Assembly: GCA_937943575.1 (NCBI GenBank)
Contig: CALEAV010000053.1
Span: 1-35,217, forward strand
From: an uncultured bacterium
Lineage (GTDB): Bacteria > Desulfobacterota > Desulfobaccia > Desulfobaccales > 0-14-0-80-60-11
Direction: 5' to 3'
DNA: 35,217 nt
Below are positions 7,815-15,266 of this stretch, in pieces. The notes beneath the pieces were generated by a model, which was not told where the DNA came from, did no database searches, and saw only the letters and a list, made by a program, of their open reading frames with translations. The translations under genes and the position numbers were made by a program. The number at the start of each line of letters is the position of its first letter. Position 1 is the stretch's first letter.

Positions 7815-7841
7815 CAACGCCCCGGGGAATGGTAATGTAAA
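7811..7841 (+). promoter_or_regulatory. Candidate promoter of the 7860-9274 gene set
   Basis: TTGACA at 7811-7816 is followed by TAATGT (16-base spacing) or TGTAAA (19-base spacing) at 7833-7841. The -35 is perfect and the -10 is mediocre. Transcription would start about 10-15 bases before the ATG at 7860, giving a very short leader with no good ribosome site. Confidence 0.45.
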
Positions 7842-7859
7842 AAGGTCGAATCGGGTGCC

Positions 7860-8420
7860 ATGGCGGCCTACTTCAGCGAGGCAGACAAGCGGGTCCTCTG
7901 CCAGGCGGCGGTGATTGCCGAGGACATGACCTCGGACTTTTACAAACTGTCCCACAGCCGCTGGCTCCGGTCCCGCTATGATATCCTGACGCGGGAGCAG
8001 CTCCGGGCCGAGGAGGTCTCGCCCCACGCCCTGGCCATGGTGAGCCGCTATGCCGGCCGGTGGCCGGACCGCCTGCTTCCGTCCGCCGCCTTTGACTACT
8101 ACCGCATCTGCCTCCAGGACCCCAACATCCTGGCGGCGCTGCGGCGGCGGCCGCAACTGAGCCTTTTGGCCCTCATGTGCTACGTGCTCACCCACGAGCT
8201 GGTGCACATCGTCCGCTTCAGCCGCTTCGAGGCCCGCTTCGACGCCGGCGGGGCGGAGAGAGCGGCGGAAGAGCGCCTGGTGCACCGCCTGACCCGGCAG
8301 ATCCTGGCGCCGGTCCGCTGCCTGGATCTGGCGCCGGTCATTGACGTTTACGAGTCCCCATCCTCAGGAGGTTCGGACGTATGCCCATCTATGAGTATCA
8401 GTGCAGCGCCTGCGGCATGA
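7860..8420 (+). CDS. HExxH-motif protein, probable zinc-binding metallopeptidase-like
   Basis: A 186-residue protein with a zincin-type motif in a hydrophobic helix: [13 protein letters not shown], with His112, Glu113 and His116. Downstream acidic residues Glu137/Glu138 ([10 protein letters not shown]) are candidates for the third metal ligand. No signal peptide is visible, so it should be cytoplasmic. I do not recognise a named family; similar HELVH proteins next to FmdB genes are, to my recollection, found in deltaproteobacteria. The last 40 bases overlap the FmdB gene, whose AGGAGG site lies inside this frame, so the two are probably translated from one message. The start is ATG 7860, behind a TTGACA promoter but without a clear ribosome site. 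Peptidase activity is an inference from the motif only. Confidence 0.65.
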   Translation: MAAYFSEADKRVLCQAAVIAEDMTSDFYKLSHSRWLRSRYDILTREQLRAEEVSPHALAMVSRYAGRWPDRLLPSAAFDYYRICLQDPNILAALRRRPQLSLLALMCYVLTHELVHIVRFSRFEARFDAGGAERAAEERLVHRLTRQILAPVRCLDLAPVIDVYESPSSGGSDVCPSMSISAAPAA

Positions 8421-8653
8421 TCGTGGAGAAATGGCAGAAGCTCTCCGAGGAGCCGCTCACGGTCTGCGCCACCTGCGGCGGCCCGCTGCACAGGCTCATC
8501 AGCAACTGCGCCTTCCATCTCAAAGGGTCCGGCTGGTATGTCACCGACTATGCCGGCAGCCGGGCCACCTCCGCCGCCGGCGACTCCGGCAAGGACAAAC
8601 CGGGCGACTCCTCCCCTGCGGCCGCGGACTCGGGCTCCACGTCCGTTAAGTGA
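8381..8653 (+). CDS. FmdB-type zinc-ribbon protein
   Basis: A 90-residue protein of the FmdB regulatory-type zinc-ribbon family. The typical start [12 protein letters not shown] leads to a four-cysteine site: Cys8, Cys11, Cys29 and Cys32 (CSAC, CATC). Then come the family segments [25 protein letters not shown] and a low-complexity Ser/Gly/Ala tail. The family is named from a putative regulator of formylmethanofuran dehydrogenase genes, but most members have no proven function, so a DNA-binding role is only possible. AGGAGG lies 8 bases before the ATG. It overlaps the HExxH gene by 40 bases and is followed after 42 bases by the helical protein at 8696. Confidence 0.85.
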   Translation: MPIYEYQCSACGMIVEKWQKLSEEPLTVCATCGGPLHRLISNCAFHLKGSGWYVTDYAGSRATSAAGDSGKDKPGDSSPAAADSGSTSVK

Positions 8654-8695
8654 ACCACCTGCTGACTCCCTGGCGGGGAGAGAAAGAGAGCATCC

Positions 8696-9274
8696 GTGGC
8701 CGAAATCAAAAGCGCCCTGGAACTGGCCCTGGAGAAGGCTGAGCGCCTCGGCAAGGCCTCCAAAGAGGAGCTGGCCAAAGAACGCTATGCCGAACAGGGC
8801 CGCCACCTGGCGGTCCATTACCTCAAAGGCGAAGGGGATCTGGAGGAGGAGCTGAAGAATCTTCCCCCCGAGGCCCTGGAGCCCGTGCGCCAGGCCGTGA
8901 AGGAGGTCCTGCTGCGCAACATCACCCTGCCCCGGGAGGAGACCGTGGACGAGCGGCAGCGCCGGGCCCTGGAGGGCCTGCTGGTGGCGGCCTCCAACAA
9001 GAAAGGCATGGGGCTCCTCAAAAAAGAGGTGGAGCAGATCTGGCAGCAGTTCCTCCAGGCCAGAAACGGCGCCTACCAGCAGCTCAAGGCCAGCTTCAGC
9101 CACCAGCTCACCTCCTATGCCCGGGCCCTGGAAGCCCAGCTGGGCGCCCGGGTGCGCCTGGAGGTGGAGCACCTGCCCCAGTTTCAGGAGGAGTGGCGCA
9201 AGTTCGAAACCCAGCTCATCAACCAGTTTGAGCCCGTCCTGGCCGACCGCAAGGAGCGCATGGCCGCCCTGTAA
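8696..9274 (+). CDS. Uncharacterised helical protein
   Basis: A 192-residue, highly charged protein without a signal peptide or membrane segment. It is almost wholly helical with coiled-coil character: ALELALEKAERLGK, KEELAKERYAEQGR and LKKEVEQIWQQFLQARN. A central DERQRRALEGLLVAASNKKGMGLL stretch is the most distinctive part. I do not recognise the family. The GTG start is preceded by purine-rich GGGGAGAGAAAGAGAG. Its position, 42 bases after the FmdB gene in the same orientation and just before a convergent terminator, makes it the last gene of a three-gene operon. It could be a structural partner of the other two. Confidence 0.75.
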   Translation: MAEIKSALELALEKAERLGKASKEELAKERYAEQGRHLAVHYLKGEGDLEEELKNLPPEALEPVRQAVKEVLLRNITLPREETVDERQRRALEGLLVAASNKKGMGLLKKEVEQIWQQFLQARNGAYQQLKASFSHQLTSYARALEAQLGARVRLEVEHLPQFQEEWRKFETQLINQFEPVLADRKERMAAL

Positions 9275-9279
9275 AGGGA

Positions 9280-9315
9280 AAGGGGGCGGACCGGGGTGCC
9301 GGTGCCGCCCCCCTT
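9280..9315. terminator. Convergent hairpin terminator
   Basis: GGGGGCGG (9282-9289) pairs with CCGCCCCC (9305-9312) around a 15-base loop, six bases after the stop of the 8696 gene and before the end of the convergent amidohydrolase gene. On the minus strand the stem is followed by a T-rich TTTCCCTTTAC stretch. The T-run is weak on the plus strand. It may serve both genes. Confidence 0.45.
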
Positions 9316-9339
9316 CTGTGCCGCCGCCCTCACCCCTTC

Positions 9340-10110
9340 TCAGGAGGTTCGCCCCGCCAGCAGGCGGCGGAAGTTATCCCCCAAAATGCCCCGTTCCACC
9401 CCGGGCGGCAGCCCCAGGCGCCTGAGGCGCGCCAGCTGCGATGCGGGGTCGCCGAAGGGATAGTCGCTGCCGAAAAACAGCCGCTCACTGCCGTAACGGC
9501 TGAGGTAGTCCTCAATCTCCCCGGGGGAGGCCAGGGAGGTGTCGGCATAGACCATGGGGAGGGCCCAGACCCCGGCCTGCGCCAAAGCCCGGTAGCCGCC
9601 GTTGAGGGCCCCCAGATGGGGGATGATGAGGGGTACTTCGGGCGGCAACAGGTTCTCCATAAAAAACAAGGTATTGGCGAGGGTCTCCTCCAGCAGGATG
9701 GGAAGCCGCCGCCTGCGCACCACCGCCAGGAACTCCCGGCAGCGGGGGTCGTCATAGTGATATACCGGCTCATCGGCGTGGCGGTGCCACTTGATGGCCG
9801 CGTACTCCTCCCCCAGCTCCTCCCAGGCGAAGTCATTCCAGACGAAAAAATAGGGGAAGATCTCGATCTCCGGGTCCGCCAGGTCAAGGAGGTAGCGGTG
9901 CGCCCGGCGCCGGGTGGCCTGCCAGGCGGGGGTATCGATGAAGTTCGGGTCATAGCGGTCGTAGATGTCCTCCACCGGCGGGATGAGGCCCGCCCCCCGG
10001 ATGCCCGCGGCCCTGAGGCGGGCCCTGACCCCCTCCCAGGTCCAGGGGACGTTCTGGCAGCCGCAATGCAGATGCATATCGATAACCTGGAAGGAGTTCA
10101 GGTCTTCCAC
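9340..10110 (-). CDS. Amidohydrolase-2-like metal-dependent hydrolase
   Basis: A 256-residue TIM-barrel hydrolase of the amidohydrolase-2 (ACMSD-related) group. Seen: the strand-1 metal motif DMHLHCG near residue 11 (HxH), KWHRHADEP in the middle, IIPHLGALNGG (barrel His) and the terminal FFGSDYPFGDP motif with the metal/catalytic Asp. These enzymes hydrolyse or decarboxylate small molecules; the substrate cannot be read from sequence. Compared with typical members (about 280-330) it is short. GTG 10110 was chosen because GGAGAGGGAGAGG lies 5 bases upstream; TTG 10134 would add eight residues made of that site. It lies 36 bases downstream of the CDP-alcohol phosphatidyltransferase fusion gene in the same orientation, so it is likely co-transcribed. 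Confidence 0.8.
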   Translation of the reverse strand: MEDLNSFQVIDMHLHCGCQNVPWTWEGVRARLRAAGIRGAGLIPPVEDIYDRYDPNFIDTPAWQATRRRAHRYLLDLADPEIEIFPYFFVWNDFAWEELGEEYAAIKWHRHADEPVYHYDDPRCREFLAVVRRRRLPILLEETLANTLFFMENLLPPEVPLIIPHLGALNGGYRALAQAGVWALPMVYADTSLASPGEIEDYLSRYGSERLFFGSDYPFGDPASQLARLRRLGLPPGVERGILGDNFRRLLAGRTS

Positions 10111-10146
10111 GGCAGCCTCTCCCTCTCCGGTCAATTATCCTCACCC

Positions 10147-11523
10147 TCAGGAGGCGTATTCCTGGGTGAAAGGATTCCTCAGCTGGTTCTGAAGATAGTG
10201 GGAGAACAAGGCGAAGAGGTGGCTGCCGGCGGCCACGCCCACAATAAACCAGTCCAGGCGGCCCAGGACGGCAAAGACGAGGACCAGGTAGACAAAATCC
10301 CGGCTGGTCATCTCCGAGACCACGGGGTGGGCCGCGGCCTTCGGCTGTCGGAACCGCCGGCGGTGGGGGTCGGTAAGCCACCAGCACCAGCCATAGCCGC
10401 TGGTGAGAGGCAGAAGCAGGGCCAGATACAGGGGGTTGCCGCTCATCCGGTATAACCCTACGGAGATGCTTAAAAAAATTATCAGGTTGAGCAGGGTGTC
10501 GCCATAGAAGTCCAGAAACCCGCCCCAACGCGTCTGGCGGAAGGTGAGGCGGGCCACCAGACCGTCCAGGCAGTCCAGGACCACCACCAGCGGCAGGAGC
10601 AAGGCCCCGGCCACCCCGGCCGGATATGAGCCTTCCAGAAACAGGAGGGCCGCCAGCAGGCCCAGGGTGAGGTGCAAACACGTGATCTGGGTGGGGAGCA
10701 CCGGCCAGGCGGCCACGGTGGGGAGCAGGGCCCGGGCCAGCCGCCGGTTGAGGGAGGACTCCAGCCAGCCCTCCCCCCACGGCGAGCCGCTCACCCCCGC
10801 CGCCAGGCGCCGGGTTGCAGTCATGGCATCCTGTTTGCTGGCCAGATAAGTGAGGGAGAAGGGCTCCGCCGCCACGGCCAGGAGGCGGCCGTGGTCCTCC
10901 AGCCGGCGCAGGCCCGCCTCCAGGAGCGCCGCCAGATGGGGGAGGCATTTCCGGGGCCTCTGGGTTTCGCGGCGCCAGCGCTGCCACTCCTCCCAGGCCT
11001 CCGGGGAGAGCTTGGCCAGTCCCACCGGCCGCCAGCCGGGGAGGCCGTGCTCCTCCAGCCGGGCGGTGAGAGCCGGCAGGTGAGGGGGGGCATCCCAGGG
11101 CCAGGCCGGGTCGTCGGTGCACACCACCGCCGCCTCCCCCGGGGCCACCGGCTGCCGGGCCAGGCGGGCCACCAGGGCCGGGGAGGGCACGCTGTCGGCG
11201 GTGAGGAGCAGCCAGGAGCAGGGAGGCCGGCCTTCCGGAACCGGCCAGTCCGTCGCCAGCTCCACCGAGCCCTCCTGACGCCGGCGCAGGCGGCCGAGGG
11301 TGCGGCTTAAAACCGGCCTCAGTCCCGCCGGGGCCAGGAGATGGACCTCCGGCACCCCGGCCTGCCAGCAGGAGAGGACCAGCCGCTCCAGGTGCGGCAC
11401 CCCCGCCACCCTGAGGAGATGCCAGGGGGAGACCCCCGGGGGCGGGTCCGGAGCCACCAGGATGAGGGCGCACTGGGCCCGGGCGGCGGGGGTCGGCGCA
11501 GCCGCAGGGACCGGGGAGGGCAT
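10147..11523 (-). CDS. Nucleotidyltransferase-like / CDP-alcohol phosphatidyltransferase fusion
   Basis: A 458-residue two-domain protein. The C-terminal part (about 270-458) is a membrane CDP-alcohol phosphatidyltransferase. It contains the full family motif D-x2-DG-x2-AR-x8-G-x3-D-x3-D at Asp317, Asp320, Gly321, Ala324-Arg325, Gly334, Asp338 and Asp342, amid several hydrophobic helices. It should transfer a phosphoalcohol from a CDP donor. The N-terminal part (about 15-240) follows a sugar-phosphate nucleotidyltransferase layout (CALILVA start, GVPEVHLL, TADSVPSPALVARL), but the glycine-rich G-x-G-x-R loop is missing, so it is probably catalytically impaired. The architecture recalls the IPCT/DIPP synthase fusion that makes di-inositol phosphate, but the substrate here is unknown. 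The ATG overlaps the stop of the Mth938-like gene (TGATG), indicating coupled translation. Confidence 0.8.
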   Translation of the reverse strand: MPSPVPAAAPTPAARAQCALILVAPDPPPGVSPWHLLRVAGVPHLERLVLSCWQAGVPEVHLLAPAGLRPVLSRTLGRLRRRQEGSVELATDWPVPEGRPPCSWLLLTADSVPSPALVARLARQPVAPGEAAVVCTDDPAWPWDAPPHLPALTARLEEHGLPGWRPVGLAKLSPEAWEEWQRWRRETQRPRKCLPHLAALLEAGLRRLEDHGRLLAVAAEPFSLTYLASKQDAMTATRRLAAGVSGSPWGEGWLESSLNRRLARALLPTVAAWPVLPTQITCLHLTLGLLAALLFLEGSYPAGVAGALLLPLVVVLDCLDGLVARLTFRQTRWGGFLDFYGDTLLNLIIFLSISVGLYRMSGNPLYLALLLPLTSGYGWCWWLTDPHRRRFRQPKAAAHPVVSEMTSRDFVYLVLVFAVLGRLDWFIVGVAAGSHLFALFSHYLQNQLRNPFTQEYAS

Positions 11524-11864
11524 CAGCAGGTCAGGTGCAAGGCCGCCGCCAGGCGGCGCTTGCCGGCGAGAGAGTTGATCACCCGGCAGGCCTCCCGGGT
11601 GGGCAGGGCCACCAGCTCAATCCCCCGCTCCTTCAGGTGGCCGGCCAGGGCCAGGTCCACCTCCATGCGGCCGGGCTGACCTTTCCCCACCACCAGGATC
11701 TCCGGCCCGGCGGCCAGGGCCTCGGCCACATCCTCCAAAATCAAAAGATGGGAGTGCCGCCGCCACCAGCGGGAGTTCAGGCCCCCGGGCCACAGGAGGA
11801 CGTCCTGACGGTAGGGGACGCCGTCAATGACGATGTGGCCGAAGTCGTAGCTGTCGATGTGCAT
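11523..11864 (-). CDS. Mth938-like domain protein
   Basis: A 113-residue single-domain protein of the Mth938/NDUFAF3-like family (DUF498). Seen: the IDSYDFGHIVIDG start, the basic-aromatic RWWRRHSH segment, and the EILVVGKGQPGRM strand-loop followed by ERGIELVALPTREACRVINSL, all family hallmarks. The eukaryotic relative NDUFAF3 helps assemble complex I, but bacterial members have no settled role, so a link to the nuo operon 6 kb away is speculative. The ATG is at 11864. The stop overlaps the next gene by one base, and the Slp lipoprotein gene ends 31 bases upstream, so the four genes 12414 to 9340 could be one transcript. Confidence 0.85.
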   Translation of the reverse strand: MHIDSYDFGHIVIDGVPYRQDVLLWPGGLNSRWWRRHSHLLILEDVAEALAAGPEILVVGKGQPGRMEVDLALAGHLKERGIELVALPTREACRVINSLAGKRRLAAALHLTC

Positions 11865-11895
11865 GGCCGGGTCGCCTCAGCGCCCCCTCCCCGCC

Positions 11896-12414
11896 TCACC
11901 GGCCATGGCCGCCGTGCCAGGGGTCGAAGTGAGGGGGCGTAAACCAATACTCCAGGGCCGGGTCCCCATCATACCACTCCCGGGGCACCGGGTGATAGTA
12001 CTTTTCCCACCGGGGGTAGTCCCCCAGCCTCAGGTCCCGGGCCGCAAGGAGCAACCGGCCGTCCCGGCTGCCCGCCACCGTGCCGGTGACCGTGACCTGA
12101 CGGCCCGGCACATAGTAACTGGGGGAGAGAAAGCGCTCGCTCTCCACCAGAAACGTGCGGCCGCTGGCCTGGCCCTCGGGCCGGCCCCGGGCATCCAGCT
12201 CCCGGTGGCGCACGGTCAGCAGGCTTTTGCCCTCACGGTGGGAGAGGGAGACGATCTCCCCGCCCAGGCGCACCTCCCGCCCCCGGGCCGCCTGGGGGTC
12301 GGCGGTTAGCGCCGCCAGGTCTCCAGCGGTTTGGCCGGCTCCGGCCACATAGGCGGGGGCACAGCCGCCCAGCCAGGCTGCCGCAAATAATACCAACAAA
12401 AGACGTATTACCAT
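11896..12414 (-). CDS. Slp-type outer-membrane lipoprotein
   Basis: A 172-residue lipoprotein. The start (MVIRLLLVLFAAAWLGGC) is a lipoprotein signal peptide with lipobox LGGC, so the mature protein begins at Cys18 and is lipid-anchored. The rest resembles the Slp family of outer-membrane lipoproteins: GREVRLGGEIVSLSHREG, SERFLSPSYYVPGRQVTVTG (family pattern F..P..Y..G..VT..G) and a C-terminal aromatic region with RWEKYYHPVPREWYDGD. Slp in E. coli is induced by starvation and acid, but the function is unclear. ATG 12414 was chosen over upstream in-frame starts because GGGAGGGG lies just before it and the lipobox distance is right. It is divergent from trmJ across 314 bases. Confidence 0.8.
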   Translation of the reverse strand: MVIRLLLVLFAAAWLGGCAPAYVAGAGQTAGDLAALTADPQAARGREVRLGGEIVSLSHREGKSLLTVRHRELDARGRPEGQASGRTFLVESERFLSPSYYVPGRQVTVTGTVAGSRDGRLLLAARDLRLGDYPRWEKYYHPVPREWYDGDPALEYWFTPPHFDPWHGGHGR

Positions 12415-12573
12415 AAACCCCTCCCGGGGAATCCCCGCTGAATGGAAAAAGGGCGCCCCCAAATCACGGAAAGGACCGCCTGCCTTCTTTATCATAACAG
12501 CTTCCGTGAAATGCGGCCCAGGAGGCTCTCCCATGAGAGCGTTAACCTGGTTTTTATGATACATTGATGCCCG

Positions 12574-12585
12574 ATGATAATCATT
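12574..12585. promoter_or_regulatory. Fur-box-like sequence in the slp/trmJ divergent gap (12415-12728)
   Basis: ATGATAATCATT equals the central 12 bases of the 19-bp Fur consensus and contains the 11-bp palindrome ATGAT-A-ATCAT. The outer bases do not match (CCG before, GGG after). A TATCAT -10-like hexamer for the minus strand lies at 12555-12560. This AT-rich patch is the only sign of regulation in the 314-base gap. I see no gene or RNA in the rest of that gap. Confidence 0.3.
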
Positions 12586-12728
12586 GGGGGAGGGCGTCAG
12601 GGGCCTCGGCTCCCTGCCCCCTTTCTTACTCCCCCCGACGCCCCACGGAGGAGGGGAGGGGGGAGGCCTATGGGCCCGGCCCTCCCCGTTCAGCCATTTT
12701 CCCCACTCTCCCCCCAACGGTAGGCAGG

Positions 12729-13571
12729 ATGACTGAGCCGCACAGCCTTCGCACCCCGGAACAGCAAGTCCGCCTGGAGAATGTGGCCGTGGTCCTGCAC
12801 CGGCCCAAGCTGCCGGAGAACATCGGCGCCGCGGCCCGGGCCGCCTGTAACATGGGTATCACCCGCCTGGTGGTGGTCCAGCCCCACAGCCTGGACCCCG
12901 CCCGCATGCGCATGATGGCCACCCAGGCGGCGGCCCCCCTTTTGGAGAGGCTGGAGGTCTATGACGACCTGGCGGCGGCCCTGGGGTCCTTCCAGTATGT
13001 GGTGGGCACCACCGCCCGCCGGGGCGGCCTGCGCCGGGAGTTTCTCACCCCCCGGGAGATGGCCCGGAGGCTGGTGGAGATCAGCCGCCGCAACCGGGTG
13101 GCCCTGCTCTTCGGGCCGGAGAACTGGGGCCTCACCAACGAGGAGCTGGCCCTCTGCCAGGCCCTGGTGACCATCCCCACGGCCGCCTGCTCCTCCCTCA
13201 ACCTGGCCCAGGCGGTCATGGTGCTGGCCTATGAGGTCTTCACCGCCCGACACCACGAACCCCGCTTCGCCCCCCGGCTGGCCAACGTCCAGGAGCTGGA
13301 ATCCATGTATGCCATGCTCAGGGACACCCTGGTGAAGATCCACTACATCGGCCATCAGAACCCGGACTACTGGATGTTTAACGTGCGGCGTTTCTTTAAC
13401 CGCCTGGGGTTGCGGGCCCGGGAGACCCAGGTGGTGAAGGGCATCTGCCGGCAGATCGACTGGTATGTGACCTCCCGGCTGGCCCAGGCGGGATTAAGCC
13501 CCGAGGCAGGGGCGGAAAGGGAGGTCAAGGACCCAGAGGAGCGGGGGCCCGGGAAAGTCGTGGATTTTTAA
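12729..13571 (+). CDS. trmJ: tRNA (cytidine/uridine-2'-O-)-methyltransferase TrmJ
   Basis: A 280-residue SPOUT-class methyltransferase that uses S-adenosylmethionine to 2'-O-methylate residue 32 in the tRNA anticodon loop. All three knot motifs are visible: VVLHRPKLPENIGAAARAA with the catalytic Arg/Asn (N31), LLFGPENWGLTNEEL, and IPTAACSSLNLAQAVMVLAYE. The C-terminal 90 residues form a helical extension as in E. coli TrmJ. ATG 12729 gives a normal N-terminus, though its ribosome site is weak; an upstream start at 12564 would add 55 low-complexity residues. It sits upstream of, and co-oriented with, the AAA+ gene, 80 bases away. TrmL-like paralogues are shorter, so TrmJ is the better call. 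Confidence 0.88.
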   Translation: MTEPHSLRTPEQQVRLENVAVVLHRPKLPENIGAAARAACNMGITRLVVVQPHSLDPARMRMMATQAAAPLLERLEVYDDLAAALGSFQYVVGTTARRGGLRREFLTPREMARRLVEISRRNRVALLFGPENWGLTNEELALCQALVTIPTAACSSLNLAQAVMVLAYEVFTARHHEPRFAPRLANVQELESMYAMLRDTLVKIHYIGHQNPDYWMFNVRRFFNRLGLRARETQVVKGICRQIDWYVTSRLAQAGLSPEAGAEREVKDPEERGPGKVVDF

Positions 13572-13651
13572 GGGATTTTATGGTAGTAACCCTGAGAGAC
13601 CGGCGTGACCGGGGTAAAAGCTTCGCAAAATAACCGGCCAGGGGTGATCTC

Positions 13652-15115
13652 ATGAATCTGGCGCAGCGACTTTTGCAGGAAAAGATCCTGACCCCGGAGC
13701 AACTGAGCCTGGCACTGGCCCGCCAGAAACGCCAGCGGGGTTTTCTGGCCAAGCACCTTCTGGAGCTGAACCTGGTGGCGCCGGAAGTGCTGAAAAGCCT
13801 GGTCCCTCCCTTCCCCCCGGAGCCGCAGAGCTTCCGGGAGCTGGGGGTGCCGGAGCCGCTTCTGGCCGCCCTCTTCCTCAAACACGCCTATCTCCGGGAG
13901 GTGGTCACCTCCCGGGAATTGGCCGAGGCCCTGAAGATCCCCGAGCCCCTGGTGGAGCAGCTCATCGACTATCTCAGGGGGCAGAAGTATCTGGACGTCA
14001 AGCCCCGGGACGTCCTGCGGCCCGAGGTCACCCACCTGGCGGTGGAGCTGCGCTACGTCCTGAGCGACGCCGGCAAGCGCAAGGCCGAAGCCGAGATGGA
14101 GTTCAACAGCTATGTGGGGCCGGCGCCGGTGCCTCTGGAGGACTACTGGGATTGGGTGGAATACCAGACCATCCAGCAGGTGAGCGTGGATGAGGCGCGG
14201 CTGCGGGAGGTGCTGGCGGATTACGTCCTCACCGACGACTTCATCCAGAAGCTGGGGCCGGCGGTCTTAAGCGGTCGCTCCATCTTCCTTTACGGGCCCA
14301 CCGGCAGCGGCAAGACGGTCCTGGCCAAGGCGGTGGGTGAGGCCTTTGACGACCCGGTGTTTGTGCCGTATGCCCTTTACGTCTACGGCCAGATCATCCG
14401 CATCTTTGATGAGGTGAACCATCACCCGGTGCCGCCGGCCCATGACGTCAGGCGCCAGGACCGCCGCTGGGTGCTGTGCCGGCGGCCCCTGGTCATCGCC
14501 GGGGGCGAGCTGACGGAGGATTCCCTGGAGCTGCGCTTCAATCCGGTGCTCCGCTACTACGAGGCGCCGCATCAGCTCCGGGCCAACAACGGCGTCTTCC
14601 TCATTGACGACTTCGGCCGCCAGAGGATCTCCCCCCGCCACCTCCTCAACCGCTGGATGTACCCCCTGGAGACCCGGCAGGACTTCCTCACCCTCACCAC
14701 CGGCCAGCAGTTCGCCGTGCCCTTTGACCAGCTGGTGATCTTCGCCACCAACCTGGACCCCCACGGCTTGGCGGACCCGGCCTTCCTCCGGCGCATCCGC
14801 CACAAGATTTATGTGGGCCATGTGGATGAGGAGCGGTATCTGGAGATCTTCCGGCGGGTGTGCGCCCAGCAGAATCTCGCCTTCAATCTGGAGGCGGTGA
14901 AGGGCATGATGCGCACCGTCTATGCTCATAGGCCCATGAACGCCTGCCATCCCCGGGATCTGGTGGACAACCTCATCGACCGGGCCCGGTTCCTGAAAAT
15001 CCCCCCGGAGCTCACCCCGGAGCAGTTGGAGGAGGCCGCCCGCAGTTACTTTGTCCCCGGCACCGGCATCATCGATTACGACGCCCTGCAGGAGGAGCCC
15101 CGGCCGCTTCCCTGA
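13652..15115 (+). CDS. AAA+ ATPase with N-terminal GspE/MshE-like domain
   Basis: A 487-residue protein. Residues 1 to about 55 (AQRLLQEKILTPEQLSLALARQ) resemble the N-terminal MshEN/GspE-N helical domain found in type II secretion and type IV pilus ATPases and in c-di-GMP receptors. The middle (about 125-200) is unassigned. The ATPase core runs from about 195 to 450: Walker A GPTGSGKT (215-222), Walker B FLIDDFG (316-322), sensor-1 asparagine in FATNLDP (Asn367) and an Arg pair at 380-381 (AFLRRIRHK). This is an AAA+ rather than a secretion-ATPase core, so the domain combination is unusual. Likely a chaperone-like or regulatory ATPase; its partner is unknown. AGGGGTGAT precedes the ATG. Confidence 0.75.
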   Translation: MNLAQRLLQEKILTPEQLSLALARQKRQRGFLAKHLLELNLVAPEVLKSLVPPFPPEPQSFRELGVPEPLLAALFLKHAYLREVVTSRELAEALKIPEPLVEQLIDYLRGQKYLDVKPRDVLRPEVTHLAVELRYVLSDAGKRKAEAEMEFNSYVGPAPVPLEDYWDWVEYQTIQQVSVDEARLREVLADYVLTDDFIQKLGPAVLSGRSIFLYGPTGSGKTVLAKAVGEAFDDPVFVPYALYVYGQIIRIFDEVNHHPVPPAHDVRRQDRRWVLCRRPLVIAGGELTEDSLELRFNPVLRYYEAPHQLRANNGVFLIDDFGRQRISPRHLLNRWMYPLETRQDFLTLTTGQQFAVPFDQLVIFATNLDPHGLADPAFLRRIRHKIYVGHVDEERYLEIFRRVCAQQNLAFNLEAVKGMMRTVYAHRPMNACHPRDLVDNLIDRARFLKIPPELTPEQLEEAARSYFVPGTGIIDYDALQEEPRPLP

Positions 15116-15132
15116 CGGGGGCGCCCCGTTTT
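15116..15132 (+). terminator. Short intrinsic terminator after the AAA+ gene
   Basis: CGGGG-GCG-CCCCG followed by TTTT begins directly after the TGA stop. The stem is only 5 bp but all G-C. A second, larger GGGGGGCC/GGCCCCCC repeat (15133-15166) follows. The convergent DUF2156 gene ends at 15267. Confidence 0.45.
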
Positions 15133-15266
15133 GGGGGGCCAGAATCCCTCACCTGCGGCCCCCCCAAACCCGTCACACCCCCGGCGAAGAATGGGGCCGG
15201 GGAGTCCGAAAGGGGGCGGAAGGTCGATTTGCCCCAGGCCCCCCTGGTTTCCGGGGAGGCCCCCGG

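Noticed and set aside
12564..12728. N-terminal extension of TrmJ by 55 residues
   Set aside because: The added residues are Pro/Gly/Arg-rich and unlike the family; ATG 12729 gives the normal N-terminus.
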